DNA of 64,000 nt from Maribellus sp. CM-23 (GTDB lineage Bacteria > Bacteroidota > Bacteroidia > Bacteroidales > Prolixibacteraceae): contig NZ_JADWYJ010000001.1 in assembly GCF_021354595.1 (NCBI RefSeq), forward strand, positions 845,446 through 909,445, read 5' to 3'. Every line of letters starts with the position of its first letter. The stretch's first letter is position 1. Made by a program: the position numbers and the translations under genes. Under the pieces are notes generated by a model. That model made no database searches, had not been told where the DNA came from, and saw only the letters and a list, made by a program, of their open reading frames with translations. This document shows, in pieces, positions 8,951 to 18,900 of the stretch.

Positions 8951-9682
8951 GTGGTTAGAAAGATAGTACAACGAGTAAAACTCTTTTCATCAGAACGAAG
9001 AGAGTTTTACTTGTTTTTAAAAGACCTGCTAGGTTTTTACCCCCGCAACCTAAAACTTTACGACCTTGCTTTTATCCACAAGTCGGCCTCAACGGTCGAT
9101 TCGCAAGGCAACTTTGTAAACAACGAACGGCTTGAATACCTCGGTGATGCTATTTTAGGAGCTATTATTGCCGACTTCCTTTACAATCGTTTTCCGCATG
9201 AAGACGAAGGATTTCTGACAAAAACCCGCTCGAAACTTGTAAACCGGGCCTTCCTTACCCAACTCACCCACGACATGGGTTTGCATGTTTTTATCGATTC
9301 CAATACCACCAAAAAAATTGATAAAAGCCATATTTACGGTGATGCGCTAGAAGCATTGATTGGCGCCATTTACCTGGACCGGGATTATCACTCAGCAAAG
9401 TTTTTTGTAACCAAAAAGATTCTTTCCCAGTTTGTGAATCTGAACGAAATAGAACAGGAAGATTCGAACTTTAAAAGCCAGCTGATTGAGTGGAGCCAGA
9501 AAAACAAACGCGAGGTTGAGTTTGAAACCAGCGAAGAAACCGATGAAAAACTCAAACAACCCAAATTTCATGCGGTTGTAAAAATCGACAATGCGGAAGT
9601 TGGCCGCGGCTCGGGAACCTCGAAAAAAGAGGCGCACCAAAATGCAGCCCGCGAAACGCTTAAGAAGCTGAAAGAAATATAA
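8951..9682 (+). CDS. rnc: Ribonuclease III
   Basis: 243 residues: a catalytic domain (about 20-150) with the signature NERLEYLGDAILGAI and the second metal-binding segment YGDALEALIGAIYLD, then a double-stranded RNA-binding domain (about 170-242) ending GSGTSKKEAHQNAARETLKKL. The start is a GTG at 8951, six bases after the fabF stop, so translation is probably coupled. It processes rRNA precursors and other duplex RNA. The order acpP-fabF-rnc is conserved. Confidence 0.97.
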   Translation: MVRKIVQRVKLFSSERREFYLFLKDLLGFYPRNLKLYDLAFIHKSASTVDSQGNFVNNERLEYLGDAILGAIIADFLYNRFPHEDEGFLTKTRSKLVNRAFLTQLTHDMGLHVFIDSNTTKKIDKSHIYGDALEALIGAIYLDRDYHSAKFFVTKKILSQFVNLNEIEQEDSNFKSQLIEWSQKNKREVEFETSEETDEKLKQPKFHAVVKIDNAEVGRGSGTSKKEAHQNAARETLKKLKEI

Positions 9683-9712
9683 GCTCAGCAACTTACTGTT
9701 TGATATTCTTTA

Positions 9713-9720
9713 TACTTTTG
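9713..9720 (+). promoter_or_regulatory. -7 promoter element of the LAB_N gene
   Basis: TACTTTTG is an exact TAnnTTTG match 17 bases before the ATG at 9738, implying a short leader of about 10 bases. Confidence 0.5.
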
Positions 9721-9737
9721 CGCCCGAAGAAAATTGT

Positions 9738-10424
9738 ATGAACAACATTTTTATCATAGGACTGGGCTTTCTTGCCCAGGGTTTGTTCTTCATCCGCACA
9801 ATCACTCAGTGGTTTAAATCGGAAAAAGAAGGCGAAGTGCTCTCCCCGATCGTTTACTGGCAAATCAGTTTGGTGGCTTCCATCATAATGCTCACCTACG
9901 GAATTTTGCGAAACGACTTTGCCATTGTTGTGGGCCAATCACTGGTTTATACCATTTACATTCGCAACCTTCAGCTAAAAGGAGCCTGGAGAAGAATGCA
10001 CTGGATAGCGCGTTCTTTGGCAGTTTTGGTGCCCATCTCTTATTTGTTTTGGCTCGTATTTTCCGGAAACTTTAACTCCATTTTCAGAAACAAAGACGTT
10101 ACTCTTTTTTGGATGATATGGGGAATCGTGGCGCAGCTCGTATTTATTTCACGTTTCTTTTACCAGTGGATTTATTCCGAACGCGAAAAAGAATCGCTGC
10201 TTCCGCTCGGATTCTGGATCATCAGTACTTTTGGTTCTTTGATGATCTTTACTTATTCAATTGCACGCATCGACCCGGTTTTGTTTGCCTCACACAGTTT
10301 AGGTTTGTTTGTGTACATCCGCAATATTTTATTGCACTACGGACGAGGCAGTCTTTTTACCAAACTGAACCGGATACCTTTGTTGAATAAACTGATCGGC
10401 AAGGTTTCGGACAAAATAAAATAA
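9738..10424 (+). CDS. Membrane protein with two lipid-A biosynthesis N-terminal (LAB_N) domains
   Basis: 228 mostly hydrophobic residues. The pattern GFLAQGLFFIRTITQWFKSEKEGEVLSPIVYW at the N-terminus recurs at about residues 130-160 as VAQLVFISRFFYQW, then SEREKESLLPLGFW. This gives two LAB_N units of about three transmembrane helices each (about 1-75 and 120-205). LAB_N normally precedes LpxB or accompanies aminoarabinose-type lipid A enzymes; here it is free-standing and duplicated. The inferred role is in the inner membrane, in lipid A or undecaprenyl-linked sugar metabolism. No catalytic residues can be named. Confidence 0.85.
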   Translation: MNNIFIIGLGFLAQGLFFIRTITQWFKSEKEGEVLSPIVYWQISLVASIIMLTYGILRNDFAIVVGQSLVYTIYIRNLQLKGAWRRMHWIARSLAVLVPISYLFWLVFSGNFNSIFRNKDVTLFWMIWGIVAQLVFISRFFYQWIYSEREKESLLPLGFWIISTFGSLMIFTYSIARIDPVLFASHSLGLFVYIRNILLHYGRGSLFTKLNRIPLLNKLIGKVSDKIK

Positions 10425-10448
10425 GCCGGCTATCTGCTGACAACCGGC
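10425..10448. terminator. Weak hairpin between convergent genes
   Basis: GCCGG (10425-10429) pairs with CCGGC (10444-10448) across a 14-base loop directly after the LAB_N stop. The stem is short and no strong T-run follows. Confidence 0.35.
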
Positions 10449-10473
10449 CCTTTCCTGCTTTTTCTCTCAATGT

Positions 10474-10854
10474 TTAGTTGTTTCTGTCCATTCTGGCTTT
10501 GATGATCTCTTTCATTACAAAATAGAAGATCATCGAAAAAATAAAAACAAGGAGCCCGTAAATCGGCGTATAAAAACTGACGATTGCTCCTCCTGCAACA
10601 ATTGCAGGGGAAACATCTGCTGCGTTCCGAATCGCTTCGAGAGCCTGCACAATTCCGATAATTTGAGCTAAAACTCCGACCGCAACGGCAACCGATCCGG
10701 CCAGCAGAATTAAATCCAATCCTTTCAATGTATACTGATGCTTAACTACCTGAACTACTTTCAGAATAAAAACACCAAAGGCTAAAAGCGCTAAGCAGGA
10801 AATAATCCCCATAAAAAGAGGTCCGCCTACATAAAAGATTTCAAAGATGTTCAT
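10474..10854 (-). CDS. Small MotA/TolQ/ExbB-like membrane protein
   Basis: 126 residues with three predicted membrane segments: about 12-33, 44-68 (LDLILLAGSVAVAVGVLAQ) and 90-115. The middle and last helices, with GIVQALEAI followed by a Ser/Ala/Gly-rich stretch, look like the MotA/TolQ/ExbB proton-channel domain, but the protein is shorter than those families and no partner (TolR/ExbD/MotB) is adjacent. It is monocistronic and convergent with the LAB_N gene. Function is unknown; a proton-channel-like role is only inferred from the helix pattern. Confidence 0.7.
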   Translation of the reverse strand: MNIFEIFYVGGPLFMGIISCLALLAFGVFILKVVQVVKHQYTLKGLDLILLAGSVAVAVGVLAQIIGIVQALEAIRNAADVSPAIVAGGAIVSFYTPIYGLLVFIFSMIFYFVMKEIIKARMDRNN

Positions 10855-11059
10855 GACTTGAATTTTTAGTTTATCCTGAAACCAAACTACTACACCTTGC
10901 CCAAATCCAGACCATTTAATCGATCAACGCCCTAAATTCACACCCATATGACATTCTCTCGTTAAAACTACAAAACCTGGCGAAATAAAGTCGTTTAGCT
11001 GCAATTGAATAAACTTGGTCGATACAATTTCTCACTGATCCGGTTATGTAATAAATTGC

Positions 11060-11067
11060 TACTTTTA
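11060..11067 (+). promoter_or_regulatory. Probable -7 element of the LytS/LytTR operon
   Basis: TACTTTTA (one mismatch to TAnnTTTG) lies 8 bases before the kinase ATG at 11076, again implying an almost leaderless transcript. Confidence 0.35.
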
Positions 11068-11075
11068 ATTGCACT

Positions 11076-12161
11076 ATGACAGATCGGATTCAACACATTA
11101 TTCAACTTGCCCGGCGGTCAAAGACCTTTCGTATTACTTACCACCTGCTGTTTTGGGTTATTGTAGCTTTTTTCTACTTCGCTCTTTTTAGCTGGAACAG
11201 CGAATTTCGGGAAGCCACCATCATTTTCTCCGCCGGCCTGCTCCCGGTTGCCATTTCGGAAACCTATTTTTTTAACCATTTTCTTTTTCCACGCTTTCTT
11301 TGGAAGAAGCGGTACACTCGATTTTTTCTGTACAGTTTTTATACACTGCTTGCCGGGATATGGTTGTCGTTTCTGATCGTGTTTTATGCCCTGTTTTACA
11401 TTTTAAGCAACAAAGCCGCTATTTCGCCAACCTTACTGCATCCTGAGCTGCAAGTAGTGTCGCTTCATTTTATCATTTTTATGGGAATTGCCATCAAACA
11501 GGTAAAGCGGGCATTTTTTATGCAACAGGAAAAAAACGAACTCGAAAAGGCGCAACTCACAACAGAACTAAAACTGAAAGAAGCCGAATTAAAATTGTTG
11601 AAAGCCCAGGTTCACCCGCACTTTCTGTTCAACACCCTGAATAACCTGTACGGCCTCACGCTCGAAAAATCGGACGAGGCACCAACACTGGTACTCCAGT
11701 TGTCAGACATTCTGGATTATATCTTATACCGCTGCGATGCCAAACTGGTGGGTCTTTCGGAAGAGCTTGCCAATCTGAAAAACTACATCGAGATTGAAAA
11801 AATCAGGTATCCTGACAAGTTAAAACTCACCCTCGAATTCCCAGATAAAACTGATGACCTGAAGATTGCTCCGTTGATTCTTTTGCCTTTTGTAGAGAAT
11901 GCCTTTAAACACGGTGTAAGCCATTTCCCGGGAGTGGCCTTTGTAAACATCAACACACAACTAAGCGATAAGAACCTGAGTTTTTCTGTTATAAACTCTC
12001 GCAATCCGATAAAAGTAAAGGAACAAAGCTACAGCAACGGAATTGGCCTGGTAAACGTTCGAAAAAGACTGGATTTACTGTATCCGGGGAAATACATTTT
12101 GCGCGTGGAAGAACTGTCAGAAAGTTTTTCTGTAAATTTAATTCTTGAACTTGAATCGTAA
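11076..12161 (+). CDS. LytS/YehU-type sensor histidine kinase
   Basis: 361 residues. The N-terminal half has four predicted membrane helices (about 25-45, 50-70, 85-110, 120-140) without a large periplasmic domain. After a coiled-coil linker (EKNELEKAQLTTELKLKEAE), the His_kinase domain begins with HPHFLFNTLNNLYGL, phospho-acceptor probably H182. The ATPase part has PLILLPFVENAFKHGV and GIGLVNVRKRL. This family senses membrane or small-molecule cues and works with LytTR regulators; the regulator gene starts immediately downstream. Confidence 0.93.
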   Translation: MTDRIQHIIQLARRSKTFRITYHLLFWVIVAFFYFALFSWNSEFREATIIFSAGLLPVAISETYFFNHFLFPRFLWKKRYTRFFLYSFYTLLAGIWLSFLIVFYALFYILSNKAAISPTLLHPELQVVSLHFIIFMGIAIKQVKRAFFMQQEKNELEKAQLTTELKLKEAELKLLKAQVHPHFLFNTLNNLYGLTLEKSDEAPTLVLQLSDILDYILYRCDAKLVGLSEELANLKNYIEIEKIRYPDKLKLTLEFPDKTDDLKIAPLILLPFVENAFKHGVSHFPGVAFVNINTQLSDKNLSFSVINSRNPIKVKEQSYSNGIGLVNVRKRLDLLYPGKYILRVEELSESFSVNLILELES

Positions 12162-12162
12162 C

Positions 12163-12873
12163 ATGTTCCGCTGTTTAATCATAGACGACGAACCGATCGC
12201 CATTCGGGTGATCCGGAAACACCTGGCTGCATTTACCGACTTTGCAGTTGTAGCCGAGTGCAACAACGCACTGGAGGCCATGCGCATTCTTTCAAAAGAA
12301 AAAGTTGACCTGCTGTTTTGTGATATTCAAATGCCGCAACTTACCGGTGTCGAATTTATCCGGTCGCTCAGCCACCCGCCAAAAGTAATTTTCACCACCG
12401 CTTACCGCGATTATGCCATTGAGGCATTTGAGCTGCAAGTAGTCGATTACCTGTTAAAACCCATTTCATTTGAGCGATTTGCCCGTGCCATCCAGCATTT
12501 TCTTGACCAGCAATCGCTCCCTGAAAAAACGGGAGGAAACACAACAGCACCTAAGGAAACAGACTTCATTTTCCTAAAGGCCGACAAGAAGCATTACAAA
12601 GTAAATCTTACCGACGTTTTGTATTTTGAAAGCCTTGGCGACTATGTAATAGCGCACACAAGCACCCAGAAAATAATTACCAAGGAACGAATCAGTCATT
12701 TACAGGAAAACCTTCCGCCTGCTCAATTCCTACAAATTCACCGCAGCTTTATTATTTCCATTTCAAAGATTGATACTGTGGGACCCGGCTTTATCGAGAT
12801 CAACAAAAAAAAATTGCCTGTCGGAAGAAAATACAAGGCAGAGCTTTCAGCACTTCTGGAGAACAAGCAGTAA
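12163..12873 (+). CDS. LytTR-family response regulator
   Basis: 236 residues from the ATG at 12163, one base after the kinase stop; an in-frame upstream TTG would overlap the kinase and is unlikely. The receiver domain has DDE at 8-10, D54 in FCDIQMP and K in YLLKPISF. The C-terminal LytTR DNA-binding domain (about 130-235) shows FIFLKADKKHYKVNL, FLQIHRSFIISI and a late KKLPVGRKYKAEL. It is co-transcribed with the LytS-type kinase as a classical pair. The target genes are not evident here. Confidence 0.94.
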   Translation: MFRCLIIDDEPIAIRVIRKHLAAFTDFAVVAECNNALEAMRILSKEKVDLLFCDIQMPQLTGVEFIRSLSHPPKVIFTTAYRDYAIEAFELQVVDYLLKPISFERFARAIQHFLDQQSLPEKTGGNTTAPKETDFIFLKADKKHYKVNLTDVLYFESLGDYVIAHTSTQKIITKERISHLQENLPPAQFLQIHRSFIISISKIDTVGPGFIEINKKKLPVGRKYKAELSALLENKQ

Positions 12874-12882
12874 GAATTTTGT

Positions 12883-12890
12883 TACTTTTG
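12883..12890 (+). promoter_or_regulatory. -7 promoter element of the CDF transporter gene
   Basis: TACTTTTG (exact TAnnTTTG) lies between the LytTR stop and the ATG at 12905, so the transporter probably has its own promoter. Confidence 0.5.
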
Positions 12891-12904
12891 AGTTTTCGGA
12901 GAAT

Positions 12905-13777
12905 ATGGATGAACGGAAAAAATACAACCAGCGAGCCGGATGGTTTTCCATTATCGGAAACATAGCATTATCGGGTCTAAAATACTGGGCTGGTATCTCC
13001 ACCGGATCTTTAGCCCTGGTTGCCGATGCCTGGCATTCTATTTCAGACGTTGTCACTTCAGCCATTGTTTTGATCGGCGGTAAAATTTCGCGGAAACCGG
13101 CCGATGACGATCATCCCTTTGGACACGGCAGAGCTGAACACATCGCCTCCATTATCATAGGCGTTGTTCTGGCACTGGTTGCATTCGATTTTATCATCAA
13201 TGCTGTTGAAAAGTTTGGAAAGCGTGAGCATACCTATTACAGCACCTTTGCCTGGATTGCGGTTATTGTATCAATTGTTGTAAATGAGCTAATGACACAG
13301 TATTCATTCTGGGCAGGGAAGAAAATAAAATCGAACATGCTTATTGCGGATGGCTGGCATCACAGAACCGACGCACTTTCTTCCATCATTGTTCTGATCG
13401 GGATTGCTTTGGGAAGCTCTTTTTGGTGGACTGATGCCGTTTTAAGTGCCATTGTCGCTTTGCTAATTGGTTATGCCAGTTACGAGATTCTTGCAAAAGA
13501 AATAACTTCCCTACTGGGCGAAAGCCCGAGCGAAGAGTTACTGGTATCGATCAGTGAAACCGCACAGAAAAGCTCAGGAGTTCCCTTACATATCCATCAC
13601 ATTCATTTACACAATTACGGCCACCACACCGAAATGAGTTGCCACATCAAACTCCCGTCCCGCATGTCGCTCGAAGAAGCACACGAGATTTGCACAGGGG
13701 TTGAAAAGATTATAAAGAAGGAATTTGGCTACATTACAACGGTTCACCCTGAACCTATTGCATGGAAGAATAAGTAA
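12905..13777 (+). CDS. Cation diffusion facilitator (zinc/divalent metal exporter)
   Basis: 290 residues from the ATG at 12905. A longer frame opens at 12770 but overlaps the LytTR gene and is not credible. The N-terminus has the CDF signature SLALVADAWHSISDVV, with H44/D48 metal ligands in TM2; a second ligand pair is in DGWHHRTDAL (TM5), and DDDHPFGHGRAEH is the loop after TM2. The cytoplasmic C-terminal dimerisation domain (about 210-288) includes HIHHIHLHNYG. It exports Zn2+, Fe2+ or Mn2+ by proton antiport at the inner membrane. Confidence 0.95.
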   Translation: MDERKKYNQRAGWFSIIGNIALSGLKYWAGISTGSLALVADAWHSISDVVTSAIVLIGGKISRKPADDDHPFGHGRAEHIASIIIGVVLALVAFDFIINAVEKFGKREHTYYSTFAWIAVIVSIVVNELMTQYSFWAGKKIKSNMLIADGWHHRTDALSSIIVLIGIALGSSFWWTDAVLSAIVALLIGYASYEILAKEITSLLGESPSEELLVSISETAQKSSGVPLHIHHIHLHNYGHHTEMSCHIKLPSRMSLEEAHEICTGVEKIIKKEFGYITTVHPEPIAWKNK

Positions 13778-13955
13778 TCAAGCCACTACTAAACGCACTA
13801 AGACTTCTTCCAAAAGTGATTTCAATTTAATCAAACTAAAATCTTTTTCCTAAAACCCAGGCCTTTACCATTAGAGAAAAGTATAAAACGTGAATTCAAC
13901 ACCTCTTTGAAAATCAATTTTATTTAATTTACATTTATAACAAATTCGCTTAACA

Positions 13956-14546
13956 TTGAACCAACTCGGAGAAATAAACGACCAAGAACTTGTATTGCTA
14001 ATAAAAAGAGCCGACAAAAAAGCGTTTCAAAAACTTTTTGAAAAATATGCACTAAGGATATACCATTTCTCTTTTTCATATTTAAAAAATGAAAACGATG
14101 CAGAAGAATTGGTACAAAATGTCTTTCTCAAGATCTGGGATAAGAGGGAATTCATCGACACATCTCAAAATATAAAAGCGTTTATTTTCAAAATAGCAGT
14201 AAATACAATTTACGATTTCATCCGGCACAAAAACATTGAACACGCCTTTCAGGATTACGCACGTTTAAACTACAAGACCAGCGACAATTTCACCTGGCAT
14301 TCCGTGATTTTTGAAGAAATGCAAGGTACGCTGAATAACCTGGTTGCTCGTTTACCAGACCAACAACAAACTATATTTAGATTAAGCAAACAGGAAGGGC
14401 TTACAAATGATGAAATTGCCGAAAAATTGAATTTATCAAAACGTACCGTTGAAAACCATTTATACAGGGCTCTGTCATTTTTGAAAAAACACTTTAAAGA
14501 TGAGTCTTTTCTGGCCCTGTTATTCTTCTACTTAATTTGCGGATAA
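13956..14546 (+). CDS. ECF sigma factor (FecI-like) of the PUL
   Basis: 196 residues. Sigma region 2 is at about 20-95 (NDAEELVQNVFLKIW) and region 4 at about 130-185 (helix-turn-helix LTNDEIAEKLNLSKRTVENHLYRAL). The only suitable start is a TTG at 13956, which gives the normal family N-terminus (EINDQELVLLIKRADKKAF). It is followed by a FecR anti-sigma gene and an STN-bearing SusC gene, the standard trans-envelope signalling trio. It should direct transcription of the downstream PUL when FecR releases it. In studied Bacteroides this set-up is common for host-glycan PULs; the substrate here is inferred only from the enzymes. Confidence 0.93.
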   Translation: MNQLGEINDQELVLLIKRADKKAFQKLFEKYALRIYHFSFSYLKNENDAEELVQNVFLKIWDKREFIDTSQNIKAFIFKIAVNTIYDFIRHKNIEHAFQDYARLNYKTSDNFTWHSVIFEEMQGTLNNLVARLPDQQQTIFRLSKQEGLTNDEIAEKLNLSKRTVENHLYRALSFLKKHFKDESFLALLFFYLICG

Positions 14547-14827
14547 ACACAGAGGAGTAATTATTCTCGTTTCAAATTAAGATTGCCATCTCGATTCTAA
14601 AATTTCTTATGAGTAAATTCATTGTCTCAACCGTATTTTATAAAAATCAGAGAAATGGCTCTATTAATAGTAGTCTAAATTTAGTTAGTTTTTAAAAGTC
14701 TTCCCGGTTATCTGGGCTACTTTTCGTGACGATTCCCCAATAAGTTTTAGAAGAAATGAGTAAATCTGTAAACTGAAACGTACTACCAACAATTTGACAA
14801 AAAAGAAAAAATACAATTCGTCTTTTA

Positions 14828-15808
14828 ATGGATAGAGAAATAAACAAAAATAAGAATGAGCTGAATAGACAGGAAGTGTTGGCACAATTTCATCGTCCGG
14901 AGAAAGAATTTGAGGTAAAAGAGAAATTACTTAAAGAACTATCATCAGATACTTTTATAAATGATTCAATCTCTCCTAATTTAAAATTTCTGTTTAGTAA
15001 GATTTGGGCAAAAATTGAACAAAGCAAAAGTCAGAAGAAAACTAAAGCCCTTTTTTTGATCCGAATACTAAAACTATCAGCAGCCATTTTAATTGGAGCG
15101 GTTATTGGAATCTGCGCAATGTATATCAAAACGGAACGCGCTGAACCCATTTATTATACAGCTCATTCACCCAAAGGATCGATTTCTGAAGTGATTTTAC
15201 CCGATGGATCTGTGATTTTCCTTAATGCTGATTCTCACATAAAATACAGCGCAAAAGGTAAAAACGGAGATCGGGAGGTTTTTCTTGAAGGTGAAGCATG
15301 GTTTGATGTAGAAAAGGATAAAACAATGCCCTTTGTTGTTCACACCGCGTTTTATGATGTTAATGTAACCGGTACTCAGTTTAACATTAAAGCATATGAA
15401 TCCGACAACGAGATAGCCACGACCCTCGAAAAGGGACAAATTGTTATTACTTCTGCAGGGAGTATCAAACTGTCGCAAGATATTGTTGTAAAACCGGGAG
15501 AACAGGTTGCACTGAACAAAGAATCAAAACAGCTGACTATAACGAAAGTGAATACCCAATGGTTCACCTCCTGGAAAGACAACAAACTAATCTTTGTGAA
15601 TATGAACATGAAGGATCTGGTGGTTCTTCTTGAACGTAAATATGGTATCGATATCGAAATAAAAAACAAAGAAATCCTGGACCTGCACTTCGACGGCATA
15701 ATCAAAAATGAAACAATCATCGAATTTCTGGAGATTATAAAAAAGACCCTGCCAATTAATTATAAGATAGTCGAACAAAAAATTGAAATAACGTATAACA
15801 AAGACTAA
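14828..15808 (+). CDS. FecR-family anti-sigma factor
   Basis: 326 residues. The cytoplasmic N-terminus (1-75) would bind the sigma factor; a single TM lies at about 79-100. The periplasmic FecR domain is at about 115-215 (SEVILPDGSVIFLNADSHIKY, VFLEGEAWFDV), and the C-terminal DUF4974 domain at about 245-320 (VNMNMKDLVVLLERKYGIDIEI, HFDGII) resembles the STN fold and is thought to meet the SusC STN domain. It lies 281 bases after the sigma gene, unusually far for this pair, and 141 bases before susC. Confidence 0.93.
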   Translation: MDREINKNKNELNRQEVLAQFHRPEKEFEVKEKLLKELSSDTFINDSISPNLKFLFSKIWAKIEQSKSQKKTKALFLIRILKLSAAILIGAVIGICAMYIKTERAEPIYYTAHSPKGSISEVILPDGSVIFLNADSHIKYSAKGKNGDREVFLEGEAWFDVEKDKTMPFVVHTAFYDVNVTGTQFNIKAYESDNEIATTLEKGQIVITSAGSIKLSQDIVVKPGEQVALNKESKQLTITKVNTQWFTSWKDNKLIFVNMNMKDLVVLLERKYGIDIEIKNKEILDLHFDGIIKNETIIEFLEIIKKTLPINYKIVEQKIEITYNKD

Positions 15809-15812
15809 ACTT

Positions 15813-15837
15813 AAAGGAGGAATAAACTATGAAATGA
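15813..15837 (+). promoter_or_regulatory. Strong Shine-Dalgarno followed by a two-codon ORF in the susC leader
   Basis: AAAGGAGG at 15813-15820 is a near-perfect Shine-Dalgarno sequence, rare in this phylum. It is correctly spaced for ATG AAA TGA (15829-15837), a start codon plus one codon plus stop. The real susC start is 113 bases further on. It may load ribosomes on the leader or be the remnant of an older start. Confidence 0.45.
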
Positions 15838-15854
15838 ACTAAAATCAAAAAAAT

Positions 15855-15919
15855 AAGCCAGAAGGTGCTGCAACACCAACCAGCTTAACATGTCTTGAAT
15901 TTTTTGGTGAAACCCACCA
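15855..15919 (+). promoter_or_regulatory. susC 5' leader with two small hairpins
   Basis: An interrupted stem (AAGC 15855-15858 with GCTT 15883-15886; inner GGTG 15864-15867 with CACC 15874-15877) is followed by a second hairpin (TGGTG 15905-15909 with CACCA 15915-15919). Both lie between the two-codon ORF and the susC ATG at 15950. Structured SusC leaders are known sites of post-transcriptional control in Bacteroides; that role here is inference. Confidence 0.4.
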
Positions 15920-15949
15920 GTATTGCTATAAATCAAAACGCCTAAATTT

Positions 15950-18900
15950 ATGAAAAAAAAATGTATGACTACTTTTCTGCATAGCAGAAGGGTAAAAAAA
16001 CTATTCCTAACTATGAAACTAACAGCCATATTACTTCTTGTTGGTTTAATGCAGGTTTCAGCAATGGTTTACTCGCAAGCCACAAAATTCAATTTTAGAG
16101 CTCAGAATAAGCAAATCGTTGAGGTGCTCAAAGAAATTGAAGAATCCAGCAACTTCCGTTTTTTATACATTAGAGAACAGGTTGATGTGGAGCGACAAGT
16201 TTCCTTAAGGGTTAAGGATGCTTCTGTTCAGGAGATTCTGGACGATATTTTTGCAGGACAAGGTATTTCCTATAAAGTAATGCAGGATAATCTGATTTTA
16301 CTAAGTCAAGACAACAGTTCTATCGAATTGGAATCCATCGCATCACAGCAACAACAAACAGTTTCAGGAAAGGTAACTGATAAAGCAGGAATGCCTTTGC
16401 CCGGGGTAACCGTGGTAATAAAAGGTTCCACTCAGGGTACGGTTACCGATGCCGATGGAAACTATTCGCTACGCAATATTCCGGCAGAAGCTATACTGCA
16501 ATTTTCTTTTGTGGGCATGGGAACACAGGAGATAGCAGTAGGAAGCCAAACAAGCATAAACATTGTCATGGAAGAGGGATCGATTGGGTTGGAAGAAGTT
16601 GTTGCAGTAGGGTACGGAACAGAAAAAAGAGTGAATGTGATCGGTTCTGTTTCACAAATTACTTCCGAATCCCTTGAGAACCGTCCGGTTTCAAGTTTAT
16701 CCAACGCAATTACTGGTCAAATGTCTGGCGTAACAGTAATTCAACGATCTGGAAAACCAGGGTTTAATGATGGAGAGATCAGAGTTCGCGGAGTCGGTTC
16801 TTTTGGTGCAACTCCGTCTGCATTGATCCTGGTTGACGGAATCCCCGGTTCAATGAATGAAATCAATCCGAATGATATTGAATCAATTTCCGTTTTGAAG
16901 GATGCCTCATCAGCCGCAATCTATGGAGCACGTTCTGCCAATGGCGTAATTCTTATTACAACAAAAAAAGGGAAAGAAGGCAAGATCAGCGTAAGCTACA
17001 ACGGGTATTACGGAACTTCAAAAGCCACTGAATTCCCTGACCTGGCAACATCATGGGAATATGCTGAAATGTTCAATATTGCCAACGGTACCGAAACATA
17101 TTCAGCTGAAGACATTGCAAAGTATAAATCACAAAGTGATCCAGACAATTATCCAAATACTAATTTTCTAAAAGAAACTTTCTCAAGAGATGGAGTCCAA
17201 ACCGGCCACGATATTTCTATTACAGGTGGGAGAAAGTCAAACCAGTATTTCCTCTCTTTTGGATATTTGGATGAGAAGGGACTGGTAGAGAATAACTATT
17301 ACAAAAGGTATAATATCAGGCTTAATCTGGAAAGTGAGTTAGCTCCCACACTAAAACTCACAACGCGTGTAGCAGGCTCGCTGGAGGAAGCCAATGAACC
17401 TACCACAACAGCCAACAGAACTCCCTCTGGATTAGAGGGGATAGTGATAGTTGCAGATCGTTACCCGGCTGTTTACCTCGGACAAGCATCGAATGGTGAT
17501 TTCGGAGGAGGCCCGGAAAGTGCCGGGACTCCGGTATCATGGCTCGCCTCTAAAGGGTACTACAACCGACCAACAACAAAGGCCAGTGTAAATTCAAATC
17601 TTGACTGGACCCCAATTAAAGACCTTGTGATTTCTGCTGTCGGAGGTTATAATTTTACGTTAAATGAAGGACGGCACTACAGAGCTTCTCAGGTTTTAAA
17701 TCCTTCACTAACCTTGCCACTTGCAACACTCGACCAATATAAGAACAATGTTGTATTTAAAACAATGCAGTTCTTTGCCGAGTACTCAAAAGAAATTAAT
17801 GGCCATTACCTGAAGGCTTTAGCTGGCTATTCTTTTGAAGACGAAACAACAGAGAATTTCAATGGAACCAGAATAAATTTTCCGAGTAACGACTACACTG
17901 TTATGAGCATGGGAGGTGTAGACAACCAGGAAGTTTATGGGAATGATATTGAATGGGCCATCCAATCTCTGTTTGGTCGTTTAAAATATCACTACAATCA
18001 CAAATACTTATTTGAAGCCACCGTTCGTCACGACGGTTCTTCACGATTCCCCGAGGATCAAAAATATGGAACGTTTCCTTCCTTAGCGGTTGGCTGGCGT
18101 GTAACTGAAGAAGACTTCTTAAAAGAAGCAGCTCCTTGGATTTCCAATCTCAAACTAAAAGCATCCTGGGGAATCTTAGGAAACCAGAATATTGGGAACT
18201 ACCCCTACCAATCAACTTTGGCTACCGGAAGAAATTATCCTTTTGGCACTGGAATTGCCAATGGCGCAGCATACAGAACATACAAAGATCCAACAATCCA
18301 CTGGGAAACAACCAAAACAAAAGATTTTGGTTTTGAATCAGCCGTTTTCGATAATAAACTCTCTTTTAATGTCACTTATTTCGACCGGTTTACTTACGAT
18401 ATTCTTTATCAACCATCTTCAAGCGTAAGTTCAATCTTAGGTGTCGGCATCAGTGAAACCAACACCGGTGAAGTTAAGAATACCGGATGGGAATTTGAAC
18501 TGGGCCATAATAATTCTTTGGGAGAATTCAATTACCAAATTGCCGGCAACTTCTCGATCATTAACAACGAGGTTGCCACACTCGGATTAGGAAATGTTGA
18601 ACAACCCAATGGGTTAATCGGTAATGGAAGTGATCTGTTTATAGGTTATCCAATGCAAATGTACTATGGTTACAAATCAGATGGAGTATTTATCTCTGAG
18701 GAAGATATTTCAGATTGGGCAGATCAAACTAAGATTACGCCAAATCCGGAGCCGGGAGACATTCGATACAAAGATATAAGTGGTCCGGATGGTGTCCCAG
18801 ACGGCGTGGTTGATGCAACCTATGACAGAACGTACATTGGATCAAGAATTCCAAAATATACCTTTTCGCTGAACCTTTCTGCTCAATTCAAACAATTTGA

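Noticed and set aside
12770..12904. Longer N-terminus for the CDF transporter
   Set aside because: Overlaps the LytTR gene out of frame; the ATG at 12905 follows an exact promoter element and gives the normal family start.
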